Of a stretch of 64,000 nucleotides of DNA, positions 45,646 through 55,273 are shown piece by piece; position 1 is the stretch's first letter, and each line of letters begins with the position of its first letter. The notes beneath the pieces are model-generated. The model worked only from the letters and a program-made list of their open reading frames with translations. It ran no database searches and had not been told where the DNA came from. The DNA comes from Haematococcus lacustris (Eukaryota > Chlorophyta > Chlorophyceae > Chlamydomonadales > Haematococcaceae). Made by a program: the position numbers and the translations under genes. Location: assembly GCA_030144725.1 (NCBI GenBank), contig JASKMD010000026.1, positions 8,770,100-8,834,099 on the forward strand, read 5' to 3'.

Positions 45646-47596
45646 ATGCCATCCATCCTTGCACTATTCCTTGTGCCGTTTGTGCTCCGGTGCGCGCACG
45701 GACAGCCCGTCAACACCTCTGCTGTCCTTGACCACGGCGTCATTGGCGTCAACAGCTCCTCCCTTCCTTCACCGGAGTCGGCGGTGGCAAATGGCACGGT
45801 GCGCCCCAGCCCGCCGTCGTGAGCACCCCGACCAACCTTCTGTCCAGGGCAGCTCGCTGTAACACTGTTACTGCTCCCCTCCTGCAGGAGACCTTGAGCT
45901 GGGGCCAGGCACCCAGCTGTGTCACATACAGAAATGCAACTGTGAAGGAAGATAGCCTTGGACACTCGTGGGCCTGGGACACAGCTCTCAACAGGACTTG
46001 TGCGGTGCACAGTAGCTCTACACTGCTGTGTACCGAGTTCCAGAGTGCGCCTTTGTGCAAGGCAGCACCAACTGTACAAAATGCAAAGCCAGACAACTTG
46101 GGTAACTTATGGTGAGTACCACCATGTACATACCGCATGCTGCTATTCTGCACTGGCACGTGATGTATACTGGCAGATGTGCTAGTGCCACGTGGCTTCT
46201 TTTGTCCCAACCTGCAGGGGCTGGGAGTCCAATGCTTCTTGCGCCTTCCGTTCTTCCAGTGGCAGACCCCTGGCCCTGCCACACTCTATTCTGAAGATGA
46301 GCCGCAGGCTCTTGCGTGCTGCAGCACCTGCAGCACATCCTTTGTGCTACTCAGAGGTGCAAGCTGGCATGGCATCAGTACCCACAAATGCGACAGTGAA
46401 TGACCTGGTGGGTACACATCACATCATCGCATCTTGGCATTGTGTGTGTAAGCTGCGTCCAATGAATGCCAGCACATCTCGCAGCCCAGTTGGCGCTGAC
46501 TAGATAGCTGATCTGATGTGGACCTTTCTTGCTTACATGCGCAGTCGGACAACCCCCTGCTTGGTGGGAACGACACCATGGACAAGCTAGTGACTACACC
46601 CAACAACACAACACAGACAGATGTACTTGCTACAATCACCAGCTCTTCACAGCAAGACTTGCTGTTTGACACCGCAACAGCTTGCCGCAATGCTCCAACA
46701 GCTACATCATCACAGTCTGATGTCAATGGCAGGCTATGGTAAGAAGCTCCAACAGACATGCACGCCATGCCTGCCATGCTTGCTTTGCTGACAAGCACAG
46801 CAGCGTGACCGCATTTGCATTCTAGTTGCCGGCTTGGCAGCTTGCCAGCTGACGTTTGCGTAAGGTCCTGACTAAACCAATAGCATCACATTTGCACCTG
46901 CCCTTGGCTTGACCAGCCTCTGTCAATGGCAACCTTGAAAGCTAGGCGACAGCTTGCCTGCTAGCTGGCATGCCTTGTCTGCTCTTTCACATGGGAGTGT
47001 AGACCCTACAGCCATCTTGTTGCTTGTGCAGGGGGTATGACAACGGGAAGCCATGCGCATACAAATCAGCAGTGTATGGTACAGCTCGCTATTACAATGG
47101 CTATGTCCGCCAGCCCCCAGCTGACACAGCTGCCTCACCAGCTGGCACGGCAAACTCCATCAATACAGTTCACAATACCACAAGTGCAGTTCCCACCAAC
47201 TCCAGCATGGCTGTGGTCACATCCTCGTGGGACACGGCACCGGTATGCCCTCAGGCTCTGACTGACTTCAACCACCAGCTGGATGCTTCTGGTGCGTGCA
47301 GTCGCGTGCATATCACAGGCAGCACATTTGTCTTGACATGGAGTGAAGTAATGGCTCATGAGCGCAACACCATGAGCCCCTTGTTCAACAAACATGCTTG
47401 ATCTGTGTTTGCAGGACGCAAGTGGGGATGGAATGGCACAGGCTCCTGCAAGTACGTGGGGAGCCAAGGCCAGCTTGCAGAGAGCAGGTCCCTGCCAGTA
47501 CCAGCTGGCTTGTTATCGCTTCCTTCGCCATCTGCAGCGCCATCTCCCCCAGCCTACCCCCCCACGTCGCTGCCCCGTGCAGCACCTCCGTCATGA
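45646..47596 (+). CDS. Secreted glycoprotein with W-G-W...C-A-F modules, copy 4
   Basis: Exons 45646-45798, 45888-46111, 46218-46407, 46545-46738, 47032-47291 and 47415-47596. The signal peptide is as in copy 1 (MPSILALFL). A TGA created in intron 1 (near 45819) does not touch the coding model. The frame is intact, and the gene ends 128 bases before the assembly gap. Confidence 0.65.
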
Positions 47597-47724
47597 GCTG
47601 TCAGGGTATGCAATATGCACCCTTCCATCGCTGTCCCACATGGGCGCACGCTTCTAGGCAGCCTTGGCAATATCATCTTGGTGCTTGCTTCAAATACAGT
47701 CAGTTCGACATTGCTACGTACCTT

Positions 47725-48224
47725 NNNNNNNNNNNNNNNNNNNNNNNNNNNNNNNNNNNNNNNNNNNNNNNNNNNNNNNNNNNNNNNNNNNNNNNNNNNN
47801 NNNNNNNNNNNNNNNNNNNNNNNNNNNNNNNNNNNNNNNNNNNNNNNNNNNNNNNNNNNNNNNNNNNNNNNNNNNNNNNNNNNNNNNNNNNNNNNNNNNN
47901 NNNNNNNNNNNNNNNNNNNNNNNNNNNNNNNNNNNNNNNNNNNNNNNNNNNNNNNNNNNNNNNNNNNNNNNNNNNNNNNNNNNNNNNNNNNNNNNNNNNN
48001 NNNNNNNNNNNNNNNNNNNNNNNNNNNNNNNNNNNNNNNNNNNNNNNNNNNNNNNNNNNNNNNNNNNNNNNNNNNNNNNNNNNNNNNNNNNNNNNNNNNN
48101 NNNNNNNNNNNNNNNNNNNNNNNNNNNNNNNNNNNNNNNNNNNNNNNNNNNNNNNNNNNNNNNNNNNNNNNNNNNNNNNNNNNNNNNNNNNNNNNNNNNN
48201 NNNNNNNNNNNNNNNNNNNNNNNN
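47725..48224. other. Assembly gap of exactly 500 N
   Basis: The exact length 500 suggests a scaffolding placeholder rather than a measured distance. It interrupts unit 4 of the tandem array, so the true number of units is unknown. Confidence 0.98.
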
Positions 48225-49425
48225 TACTGCCCTAACCATTAGCGTAACTCTGCCCGGTATTACTACTCCCCAATGCGTCACATGTTCAAAGCAGCGGCCA
48301 GATTAGAAGTATCAGCTTTTTTCAACAACGCCCATACCACTCAGCACTCAACATCATCGTGTATTAAGAGGTATCGCCTGCCCCCCGTACAGCATGAACT
48401 GGAGCTGCAGTGATGACACTAACCCACCAATACCGCAGCAAGCCAATAAATAAATATCTACCCCTGTTCATCACAAGGACCTACCGTTCCTACCCAGCAG
48501 ACCACCCTAAGCCCCCGACTGCACGACATAACACCACGACATAGCAGTTTGTAAACATGTTTAGGATTATGCAGGCCCCTAAATGACACCATGTCACTGC
48601 AACTCCTTGTACATATTTATGCACGTTCATGTGGACTCCTGTAGGTAAGCAAATCAGCAAGCTGCATGCCCTACCCAGTCTTGCTGCGTGTTGACTAGAG
48701 GATGTGGCCAGGAGATGGCCCCTGCTGCAACAGCTGCCCTGCTGTGGCTCTGGCCTAGTGCTGGACCTCATTAGCCTTTCAGGCAGGCTGGGCAGTCAGG
48801 GCAAGATTAGGACGCCTGCCATGTGTTTGCAGGAGTCGCGGTGGTGTCTGCATTGACCATCGTAGTGGGTGGCCACCATGTCGACACACATGGCCTGCCG
48901 CAGTCCTGGCAGGCGGCTCCGTCCAGACTACAGGCAGCAGCCTTTGCTACTTGCACCCAACCCCTGAACCCGGGATGGCTGTAAAGCAACTGTTGTGCAC
49001 GAGGCTGGTGCTCACCATGGCTTGGGCGATGTATGCGGTGTATGCCACAATCACCACAGCCTCTCTTATGCCTCTTGTCCACCTCCCTTCGTTTTGTCGA
49101 GTCTTGCTTGCAGCACGTCTCATTTTAGACATGCTGCAAGACATACAAGGTTAGATGACGGACGGCTTCCATTGCCTCTGCATCAGCACACACACACACA
49201 CACTTACACACACACACAAGCAGGCTGTGCATAGCTTCGACTGTGTGCGCTGTGCAGGAGGATAGTAAACATGTTGACACACTTGCACCATGAATGCATC
49301 AGCATGCCAGACAACTTTGTCGGGATGGCAACGTGTCCATATACTGAGCCCGACCCCTTAAGGCCCAGCAGGCAGGCAGACCCCCCGTGACAGCCAGTTT
49401 TTCATCCCTCGCTGCGCCAGCCCCA
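48225..49425. other. Region right of the gap, 3' flank of the TMEM222-like gene
   Basis: No sequence of the 6.2-kb unit is seen here. A plus-strand frame after TTTGCAG at 48826-48832 (VVSALTIVVGGHHVDTHGLP) looks like a possible exon but has no recognised partner. A (CA)n microsatellite lies at about 49189-49220. TTACA at 49204-49208 (TGTAA on the minus strand) could serve the TMEM222-like gene, 218 bases after its stop. Confidence 0.4.
49189..49220. repeat. (CA)n microsatellite
   Basis: Dinucleotide repeat with a single TT interruption (CACACACTTACACAC). Confidence 0.95.
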
Positions 49426-52186
49426 TCACCACACCTTGTTTGCAAAGTTGTAAATGATGAACCAGGCCAGCAGGGGCACTGACAAGCCCAGCCACACATA
49501 CAGGAATACCATGCGGCCATAGAACACCTACAGAGCGGGAGCAGTGGCGTGAGGGTGGGGCACAGCCGCGAGGGGGTCGGCTGGCCGCCTGACTGGGCTG
49601 TATTGGGACTGACTGCTGGGTTTCATGGTTTGCTGGCTGGGCTGGAGTGCTGGCTGCCTGTCTTGCTAGATGGAAGGTATTGCCCATGGCACGCACCCCA
49701 AGCACCACCATGGTCATGAAGGGCAGCCTGCAAGCAGTATGAAGGGACAAGGGGTCAACAGCAGGGAAGGTGGCAGTGGTAGCAGCCCCTTCAAGTGAGG
49801 CGGCGTGGCCTACCAGGTGTGCAGGAAGCCCCACAGGCTGGTGTAGCGGGCACAGAAGAACACCAACACAGCCACCTTGAAGGGGTCCCTGCGGGTGCGC
49901 GCTGCAGCCCCTCACACAGCTGGCCTGAGCTGCCATACACCCCCACATGCACAAGGTCTCACTGTGATCCACCAGGGGTGCTGCCTGTGGATGGTGGCTT
50001 GGCTAGACCGGGCTGCATCAAAGCAGGCAGATGGCCGGGATGTGAGCAGGTCTGTCAACACAATGGCTGGCTTTCTTGAAGTTGATGTGCTTCATACAAG
50101 TTGAGTTGGGGAGTCAGGTTGGCAAGGGCAGGGCGTGGCAGAGTTTGCTGTACCTGCTCCCTCTATCCTTGTGTTGGGTGCAGCTGCCTGCCCTCACCAG
50201 TGGGTGTTGCGATAGTCCACATGCGTCATGACGGCGCTGACAAAGACATGGCAGTTGTTGGTGAACAGGTTGTAGGGCTCAGTCTTGAACGCATCCGCTA
50301 CTGTGTTCAGCTCCTGGTCGTGGTGCAGCGCCTGCTTGCTGGGCCAGGTCCCTTCTGCTGCACTGCCTGTGTCCTCAGGGTAGACCAGCTGCAGCCACCT
50401 GCCGCACAATTAGGGGACAACATGCATACAAATCAGCGCTTGCAGCTAAGCCATTGGCAGCACAGGAGCACAGAGACTGGTCTGCAGCATCCCTGCCAAC
50501 ATTCCCTTCTCAGTGCTCCCTTGCAGCGTGGGACTGGCGGCCTGAGCTTGACATAGTTTGCTCAGCGAAACCCCTCTTTGCAATCGCCCAACAGTGATGA
50601 CTTCCACCAGAGAGAAGGGAGAAAGAGGAGGGGGACAAGGGAGGGGAAAGAGGGGGAGGAGGAGACATACCGGGTGGGCATGCCAAGCAACGTCCGCCCA
50701 CTTGGCCATCGCAAGATTGTGCCTGAGCCCGCAAAATCGTACGCGGTACCGCTGCTGTCGCTGATGCCTGCCGTGGTCAGACAAGGGGTGCAGGGACACA
50801 GCTGTCACTTGTCACACCACCAAGTCAATCAGGACTGCAATGCATCACCTCAGGCAATATGCAGCACTTTTGCACAGGATAGGTAGCTGGCTTGATGCCT
50901 GCCAGTAGCAGGATGTGTCCTGGGAGGTCTGCCTCACAAGCAGCTGCATGACCGCATGCGCCAGGCACACCAGCAGCAGCTTGTTACGCAGTGATGTGTG
51001 CCAGGAGCCTCTTTCACCATGCAGCTTGCATCAGCTCATGCCCGTTGCGCAAAGTGATGCTGGAAGATTCAGTTGTGCGTTGAGCAGGTATAGTGCCTGG
51101 CCAGGTCCTTCAAGGTGCCTGACATCGGGAGCTGCTACTGTTTACAGTGAGCCCAGTGTTCGCAAAGGAAGGAACGCGCCACCAGGGGTCGGGTGTGTAG
51201 CTGTCAAAGGTGCCCCCCTGATGAAGTGGATGTCTGGATAGGAGGAGTTTACCCTCAGGCATGGTGTAGGTTTCCTGGCAACCCAACCTCAGGTTGAGAA
51301 ACTGTCACAGGGGTCAGGCTACAGGTCATATGAGAGGCACACATGCAGTGTGTGTGTGGACTCCACTCTATCAAGGATTGGTCATGACCCTACTGTGCAG
51401 GACCCTGTATGGCCCCCTTTGCTCAGGCTCCCCGTGCCCCCACAGCCCACCCTGCAGGCCCCACCTGCCCACTGTTTTGTACTCCTTCTTGTACCATGCC
51501 ACTGTCAGCAATGAGCAGTTGGGACAAAGTAGCCAGGCACTGGCAAACTGTGTTGTGGTGCAGGAGCTCTGCTCACACTGCCTAGAACAGCTATTAGGCA
51601 TGCCTTACTCAGGCCTTACTCAGCAACTGCCCTGCACTAAGACACAAGAGCAACTGGTCGGAGCAGCGCATGTCCACAGAGCAGTGCACACTGGGCCATG
51701 ACCTTGGCTACCTAGTGTGAGTGCAGCACACGCACTGCAATGCTCAACTCAGCTGAGAGCTCCATCCACCCCAGGGCTCTGCAGGAGCACCCTGCTGACT
51801 AGGTCTAACCATGGCAGTAATGACAACAATAAAAGCATAGCATAAGCATGACACTGCCATGCCACAGTGCTCCTGCATGCTATGACTGAGGGCGGTGTGT
51901 GTTTCTGTGTGTGAGTGCAGCCAGTCAGTCTGGCCACTTTGGTGTATGCAGCTAGGCAGTTGAGCTAATGGGCAACCAGGCCATGACGCTACCGCTTCGC
52001 ACTCAGCTTGTTTAGATCCAGCCAGCGGTGGTGCCACTCACCAATGTGTCCAATGCATGGGAGCAGCCAGGTAAGGAGGGGGATAGGTGACCACAGCACT
52101 GCACATGGAGGCCGCGCATTGCTGGGCTGCCTGCTTTGCTGCTTGCTGTCATCCTTGGCAGACAACATGGGCTTGCTTGCTTCCAT
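49426..52186 (-). CDS. TMEM222: TMEM222/RTE1-family (DUF778) membrane protein
   Basis: Exons 52186-52042, 50767-50671, 50398-50198, 49888-49814, 49727-49697 and 49527-49426 join in phase to 216 codons plus stop, close to TMEM222 length. Landmarks: PPCAVLWSPIPLLTWLLPCI then GHIGISDSSGTAYDFAGSG; GMPTRYW; YNLFTNNCHVFVSAVM with the conserved Asn-Asn-Cys-His; YRNTHWDPFKVAVLVFFCARY; and LHTWLPFMTMVVLG. This family includes plant RTE1, which works in the Golgi/ER with the ethylene receptor ETR1. The algal protein's role is unknown. The last exon adds a further hydrophobic helix (RMVFLYVWLGLSVPLLAWF) ending ANKVW, which I do not recall in animal TMEM222. The start is chosen at MEASKPMLSAK; a longer in-frame reading upstream exists. 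Intron 1 (1.27 kb) holds a dispersed repeat at 51745-51920. Confidence 0.85.
50600..50670. repeat. Purine-rich G/A tract in intron 2 of the TMEM222-like gene
   Basis: An almost pure G/A stretch on the plus strand, with GAGGAGG and GGGGAAAG words. It runs up to the 5' splice site of exon 2 on the minus strand. Confidence 0.8.
51742..51920 (+). repeat. Dispersed repeat, copy 1
   Basis: About 180 bases (CAGCTGAGAGCTCCATCC ... GCTCCTGCATGCTATGA ... GTGTGTTTCTGTGTGT) that recur in the same orientation at 56870-57040 with scattered differences. Here it lies in intron 1 of the TMEM222-like gene. Confidence 0.85.
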
Positions 52187-52882
52187 GTCAATGCCTGAGA
52201 GCAGTAAGGAATGGCCCAAATTATAGATGAAAGGAGCAGCACGGCAAGTCTGCTTGGATGTCAAAAGGAGGTTTGCTAGCACAGGACTTGCACCAGCTGG
52301 TACGCATCAATCGTCACTTACGATGCCCTCCCTAAACCGAAGCTACCTTCCAGTCAGCCGGGAAAGCCCAAACTGTTCCGCAAACACGGCAAACACGGCA
52401 GAGCACGAGCTTCACGTGGGCATGCTGTGGTCGCTGGTGTTGCGTTACAGGCCACAGCACTAGTGTGGGCCACTACACTACACTGGTTGCCGCGCGGTTT
52501 TGAAGTGTGAGGCGGGTGACGTGGCGCCCAAAATTCATGAGGCTGAAATGCATCCAGTGATAGTTTTTTTTATTACAGGGGAAAGAGAGACTTGTGTATC
52601 AACCAGGTTGCCCCTTGCAAAGGGGATGTGTGTGCGAGAGGGTCATGCATAGGGTAGGGCCCTAGCGAATAGGTTAGGGACACACGCCGGTCTCACTCCT
52701 GTGGAGAAGTGTAGGGGGGGGAGGATAGGGATACAGGGAGACTTGGAACTACTCCATCATATGCTTGGCCGAAACATTGGTTGTGTGCGCGAAAGCACGC
52801 ATAAGTACACTTGTCTTGTCTCACTGCCCACTCGCCTGTCCCATTAGGTCCCGTCAAAGCAAAGTAGGTACAAAGCTTCCAG
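52187..52882. other. 5' flank of the TMEM222-like gene, up to the TIR element
   Basis: No recognised coding exon. It should hold the promoter of the minus-strand TMEM222-like gene. An 8-base T run lies near 52565. The last seven bases (52876-52882, CTTCCAG) are the left target duplication of the adjacent transposon. Confidence 0.35.
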
Positions 52883-54910
52883 TCAGGCGTTCCCAACATG
52901 GGGTTGGTAATCTTCATGCAACTGCAGCCCATCTACTCCATCATTTCATTTAACGTTTGCTGCGTCTGCTGCAATGCGATAATGCGCGTTTAATGTAAGA
53001 CTGGAATTGCCATTGGAGTCATTCGATGCGGGCAGCCACATGTGACCCCGGATGTGTCCCAATCGCAGACCGTGGTTAGCTACACTGGTAAGCTACGTCC
53101 TTGGCTATCCGTTAGCGATGCACGACATGTCAGTGGCGCACACCACCGAAGTCCGGCAAACATGGCTGCGCGAGCTTCCTGATGGTGCAGGCCGCTTGGC
53201 GAGGATGTGAAGAAACTCGAAACTGTGTGTGGCAGCGCTGTATCGCTGTAATGGTGGGCGGCACAGTGGGGTCTAGTCACCCCCTCCAGCTATTATCCGC
53301 TTTATGTTTTCAACCATTGCACAAACAGCCTGACCTCACACAGATTTTTTACAGCATACTCAATAACGCGTCCATGGCACTATGCAACTCAATCATTGGG
53401 TTTGTATGTGACAAGTTATACCGCTTACAAGGTCCACATGCTGATGGCTACAGGTGCACGAGGAGCCGACCGAGCTTGGCTTACCACTCCGCCACGTGGC
53501 CACCACCAACACAGCCTAACCCACCATCTCCCAACCTCGTCTTCACCGCCCAGCTCCCAATAGCCCCTCCTCCCAGCAGCCTAGCCTTCCCCCTACCTCT
53601 CCTTCTCCTCGCCTCCTCCCCCCTACCTCTCCTTCACCCATCTCCGTATCCATCACCCCCCATCACCCTGACCACCGAGCCAAGCCCGTAGCCCCGCTCA
53701 GCCACTCACCCACCCACCTCTCAATCCCTAACCATGAAGAGAACCAAGAAGAGATCAAGCAAGGCCAAGAGTGCCCATCTCAATGCACTAAACAACTCGC
53801 CAAGCGTTGGCTATCTGCATTGCCCTAACAATTAATGTATTGCCCTAACAATTAATGTAAGCATGGTGGTGGCAGGTACATGGAGCTGCCAGCTCTACTG
53901 CAGTTGATGTCCCTGCGCACATGCAAGGAGGCCATGAAGACGGTGGATGTTCATGATTTGCAGCAGCGTATGGGTCAGCTCCGTGCTGAAGTACAGCGTA
54001 AGGAGGATGCCGCAGCTGCAGCACAGCGATCAGCCAAGGCAGAGCGCCAGATCACAGATGCAGCGCACAAGGTCGGGAGGGTTGTGGTTAATGTGGGTGA
54101 CCATGCGTGCCAAGAGCGGCTTGCAGCGGCCCATGCCCTTGCCTTGGGGGGGCATGATTTTAGCCACACAACTGTTGAGGAGGCAAAGAAGATGACAGGA
54201 AAGCAGCTTCAGACATACCTCCAGTTCCACAAGCAGGAGGTACACACCAGCTGGAGGGTACCCAAGCTACTGAGCCACGTGTGCACCCACATCCGTGGGA
54301 AGCTTGCCGCAGCTGCCCCCCCTCAGCAGCAACTGACACCTGCAGGCACCACCCCTGAGCTGGCTGTGCCTGCTGGTGCACCCCCTCAGCAGCAGCAACA
54401 GCTGGCAGCGGCAAGCATGTCACGTAAGCGTCAGGCACCTACAGCTAACAAGCCGAGGGCAGCAAAGCAAGGTGAGACAACACCACGTACTGCACCTAGC
54501 ACCTTGTTTAAGCGTAGTAGAGCAGCCGGTAATGCACTAGCGCCAGCAGCAGCTCCAAAAGCTAATAGTGGTATCCAGTCGTCACGAGTGCCGTCGTCGC
54601 GTCCACATGTCAAAAGTAAAACATGTTCCGACTGCTGTTGCGCGTTGCAGGTGCCACTCACCACAGTGTGGCGAAGAGTGCTAGAGCGGCGCGCCTCGCA
54701 TGGGGCGAAATCGCATGAATTCAAATGTCGGTCTTTGGGCAGGCACTGAGCACCGCTGAGAGCGAGATAGTTTTTGCTGCGTCTGCCATCTCGTAGCTAT
54801 GAGTCTCTTCTGTTCAAAGCACTGTTTACATATGTTTTTGACTGAGTGGCTGCGGAGATACGGGCTTCCTATCACAGGGGGGTGGTTTTCAGGTAGTTGG
54901 GAACGCCTGA
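52883..54910 (+). mobile_element. 2.0-kb TIR transposon with 7-bp target duplication CTTCCAG
   Basis: The left terminus TCAGGCGTTCCCAAC (52883-52897) and right terminus GTTGGGAACGCCTGA (54896-54910) are perfect inverted copies. CTTCCAG lies directly outside both ends (52876-52882 and 54911-54917). The sequence after the left terminus (ATGGGGTTGGTAATCTTCAT) is shared with the 1.2-kb element at 16318-17542. It encodes one long plus-strand frame. Superfamily not recognised; a 7-bp duplication is unusual among the common cut-and-paste families. Confidence 0.85.
53880..54749 (+). CDS. 289-aa protein of the 2.0-kb transposon, function unknown
   Basis: The ATG at 53880 opens a frame to 54749. Residues 10-60 look like a coiled coil (LQQRMGQLRAEVQRKEDAAA). 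A helical segment follows that resembles a SAP-type DNA-binding fold in pattern only (VEEAKKMTGKQLQTYLQFHK). The second half is Gln/Pro/Ala-rich with basic clusters (SRKRQAPTANKPRAAKQ) and a late Cys cluster (CSDCCCAL). No RNase H-type catalytic triad is visible, so this may be an accessory DNA-binding protein, or the transposase may be split over exons I did not resolve. An upstream plus-strand frame (53182-53691) is also open and could contribute. Confidence 0.4.
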   Translation: MELPALLQLMSLRTCKEAMKTVDVHDLQQRMGQLRAEVQRKEDAAAAAQRSAKAERQITDAAHKVGRVVVNVGDHACQERLAAAHALALGGHDFSHTTVEEAKKMTGKQLQTYLQFHKQEVHTSWRVPKLLSHVCTHIRGKLAAAAPPQQQLTPAGTTPELAVPAGAPPQQQQQLAAASMSRKRQAPTANKPRAAKQGETTPRTAPSTLFKRSRAAGNALAPAAAPKANSGIQSSRVPSSRPHVKSKTCSDCCCALQVPLTTVWRRVLERRASHGAKSHEFKCRSLGRH

Positions 54911-54917
54911 CTTCCAG

Positions 54918-55015
54918 TCCCATTCAGGAAGCGTCGAAGTCAAAGGAAGCGCTTGGCCCAAAGACTACAGCGCCTGGCTGTTTTGGTTGGGCTCCCACAG
55001 CTACATTGCAGCCCC
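54918..55015. other. Short spacer between two mobile elements
   Basis: About 100 bases between the 2.0-kb transposon and the Fanzor 3' terminal block. If the Fanzor element uses its 3' flank as guide sequence, as TnpB and Fanzor do, bases just left of 55016 are the candidate guide. Confidence 0.4.
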
Positions 55016-55273
55016 TTCGTCCCTCACTAGGGCCTCCATTTGAGCCGGACCAGTAGTAGCCACTAGCAGCCACTAGCGGGAATATACTAGTGGGCGATAG
55101 TAGCCCGACTCAAATGGTGTTATTGGGCTGTGTGGAGTAAACCCAGTGCACATGGCACATGAGCGCCTACCACCTACATTATTGCCTGACCCGTTAGGGC
55201 TATTGTGTAGAGTTGGCATGACAAAACATGCACTGATTGTAAGCTGATAACAGCTCAGATGGGGGGGCACACA
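55016..55273 (-). other. Conserved 3' terminal block of the Fanzor element: candidate guide-RNA region
   Basis: Immediately after the nuclease stop codon (minus strand) lies a non-coding block nearly identical to 9765-10025 and related to 7240-7390, 25811-26000 and the array copies. It ends in a hairpin with arms CCATTTGAG and CTCAAATGG (55036-55117). In TnpB and Fanzor systems the guide RNA is made from the 3' end of the element and reaches into the flank. The position and conservation fit that role; expression is not shown. Confidence 0.4.

Larger units (their letters stand above)
42413..47724 (+). repeat. 6.2-kb tandem array, unit 4 (cut by assembly gap)
   Basis: It follows unit 3 without a break and ends at the run of N. 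It carries the unit-3 base at 43548 but unit-1-like bases at about 45131-45670 (for example TAAGACGACG at 45422), so it is a mosaic. The last 880 bases of the unit would fall in or beyond the gap. Confidence 0.95.

Noticed and set aside
47398..48306. Open frames running across the N gap
   Set aside because: They exist only because N codons contain no stops; no evidence of coding.
49900..50100. Open minus-strand stretch with good splice signals between exons 3 and 4 of the TMEM222-like gene
   Set aside because: Joining 50198 directly to 49888 keeps phase and reproduces the family alignment (YRNTHW followed by FKVAVLVFFC). An extra exon would break a conserved helix.
51060..51245. Possible second exon of the TMEM222-like gene (frames reading YPDIHFIRGAP or DPWWRVPS)
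   Set aside because: The exon at 50767-50671 fits phase and encodes the conserved GISDSSGTAYDFAG segment, so this stretch is intron.
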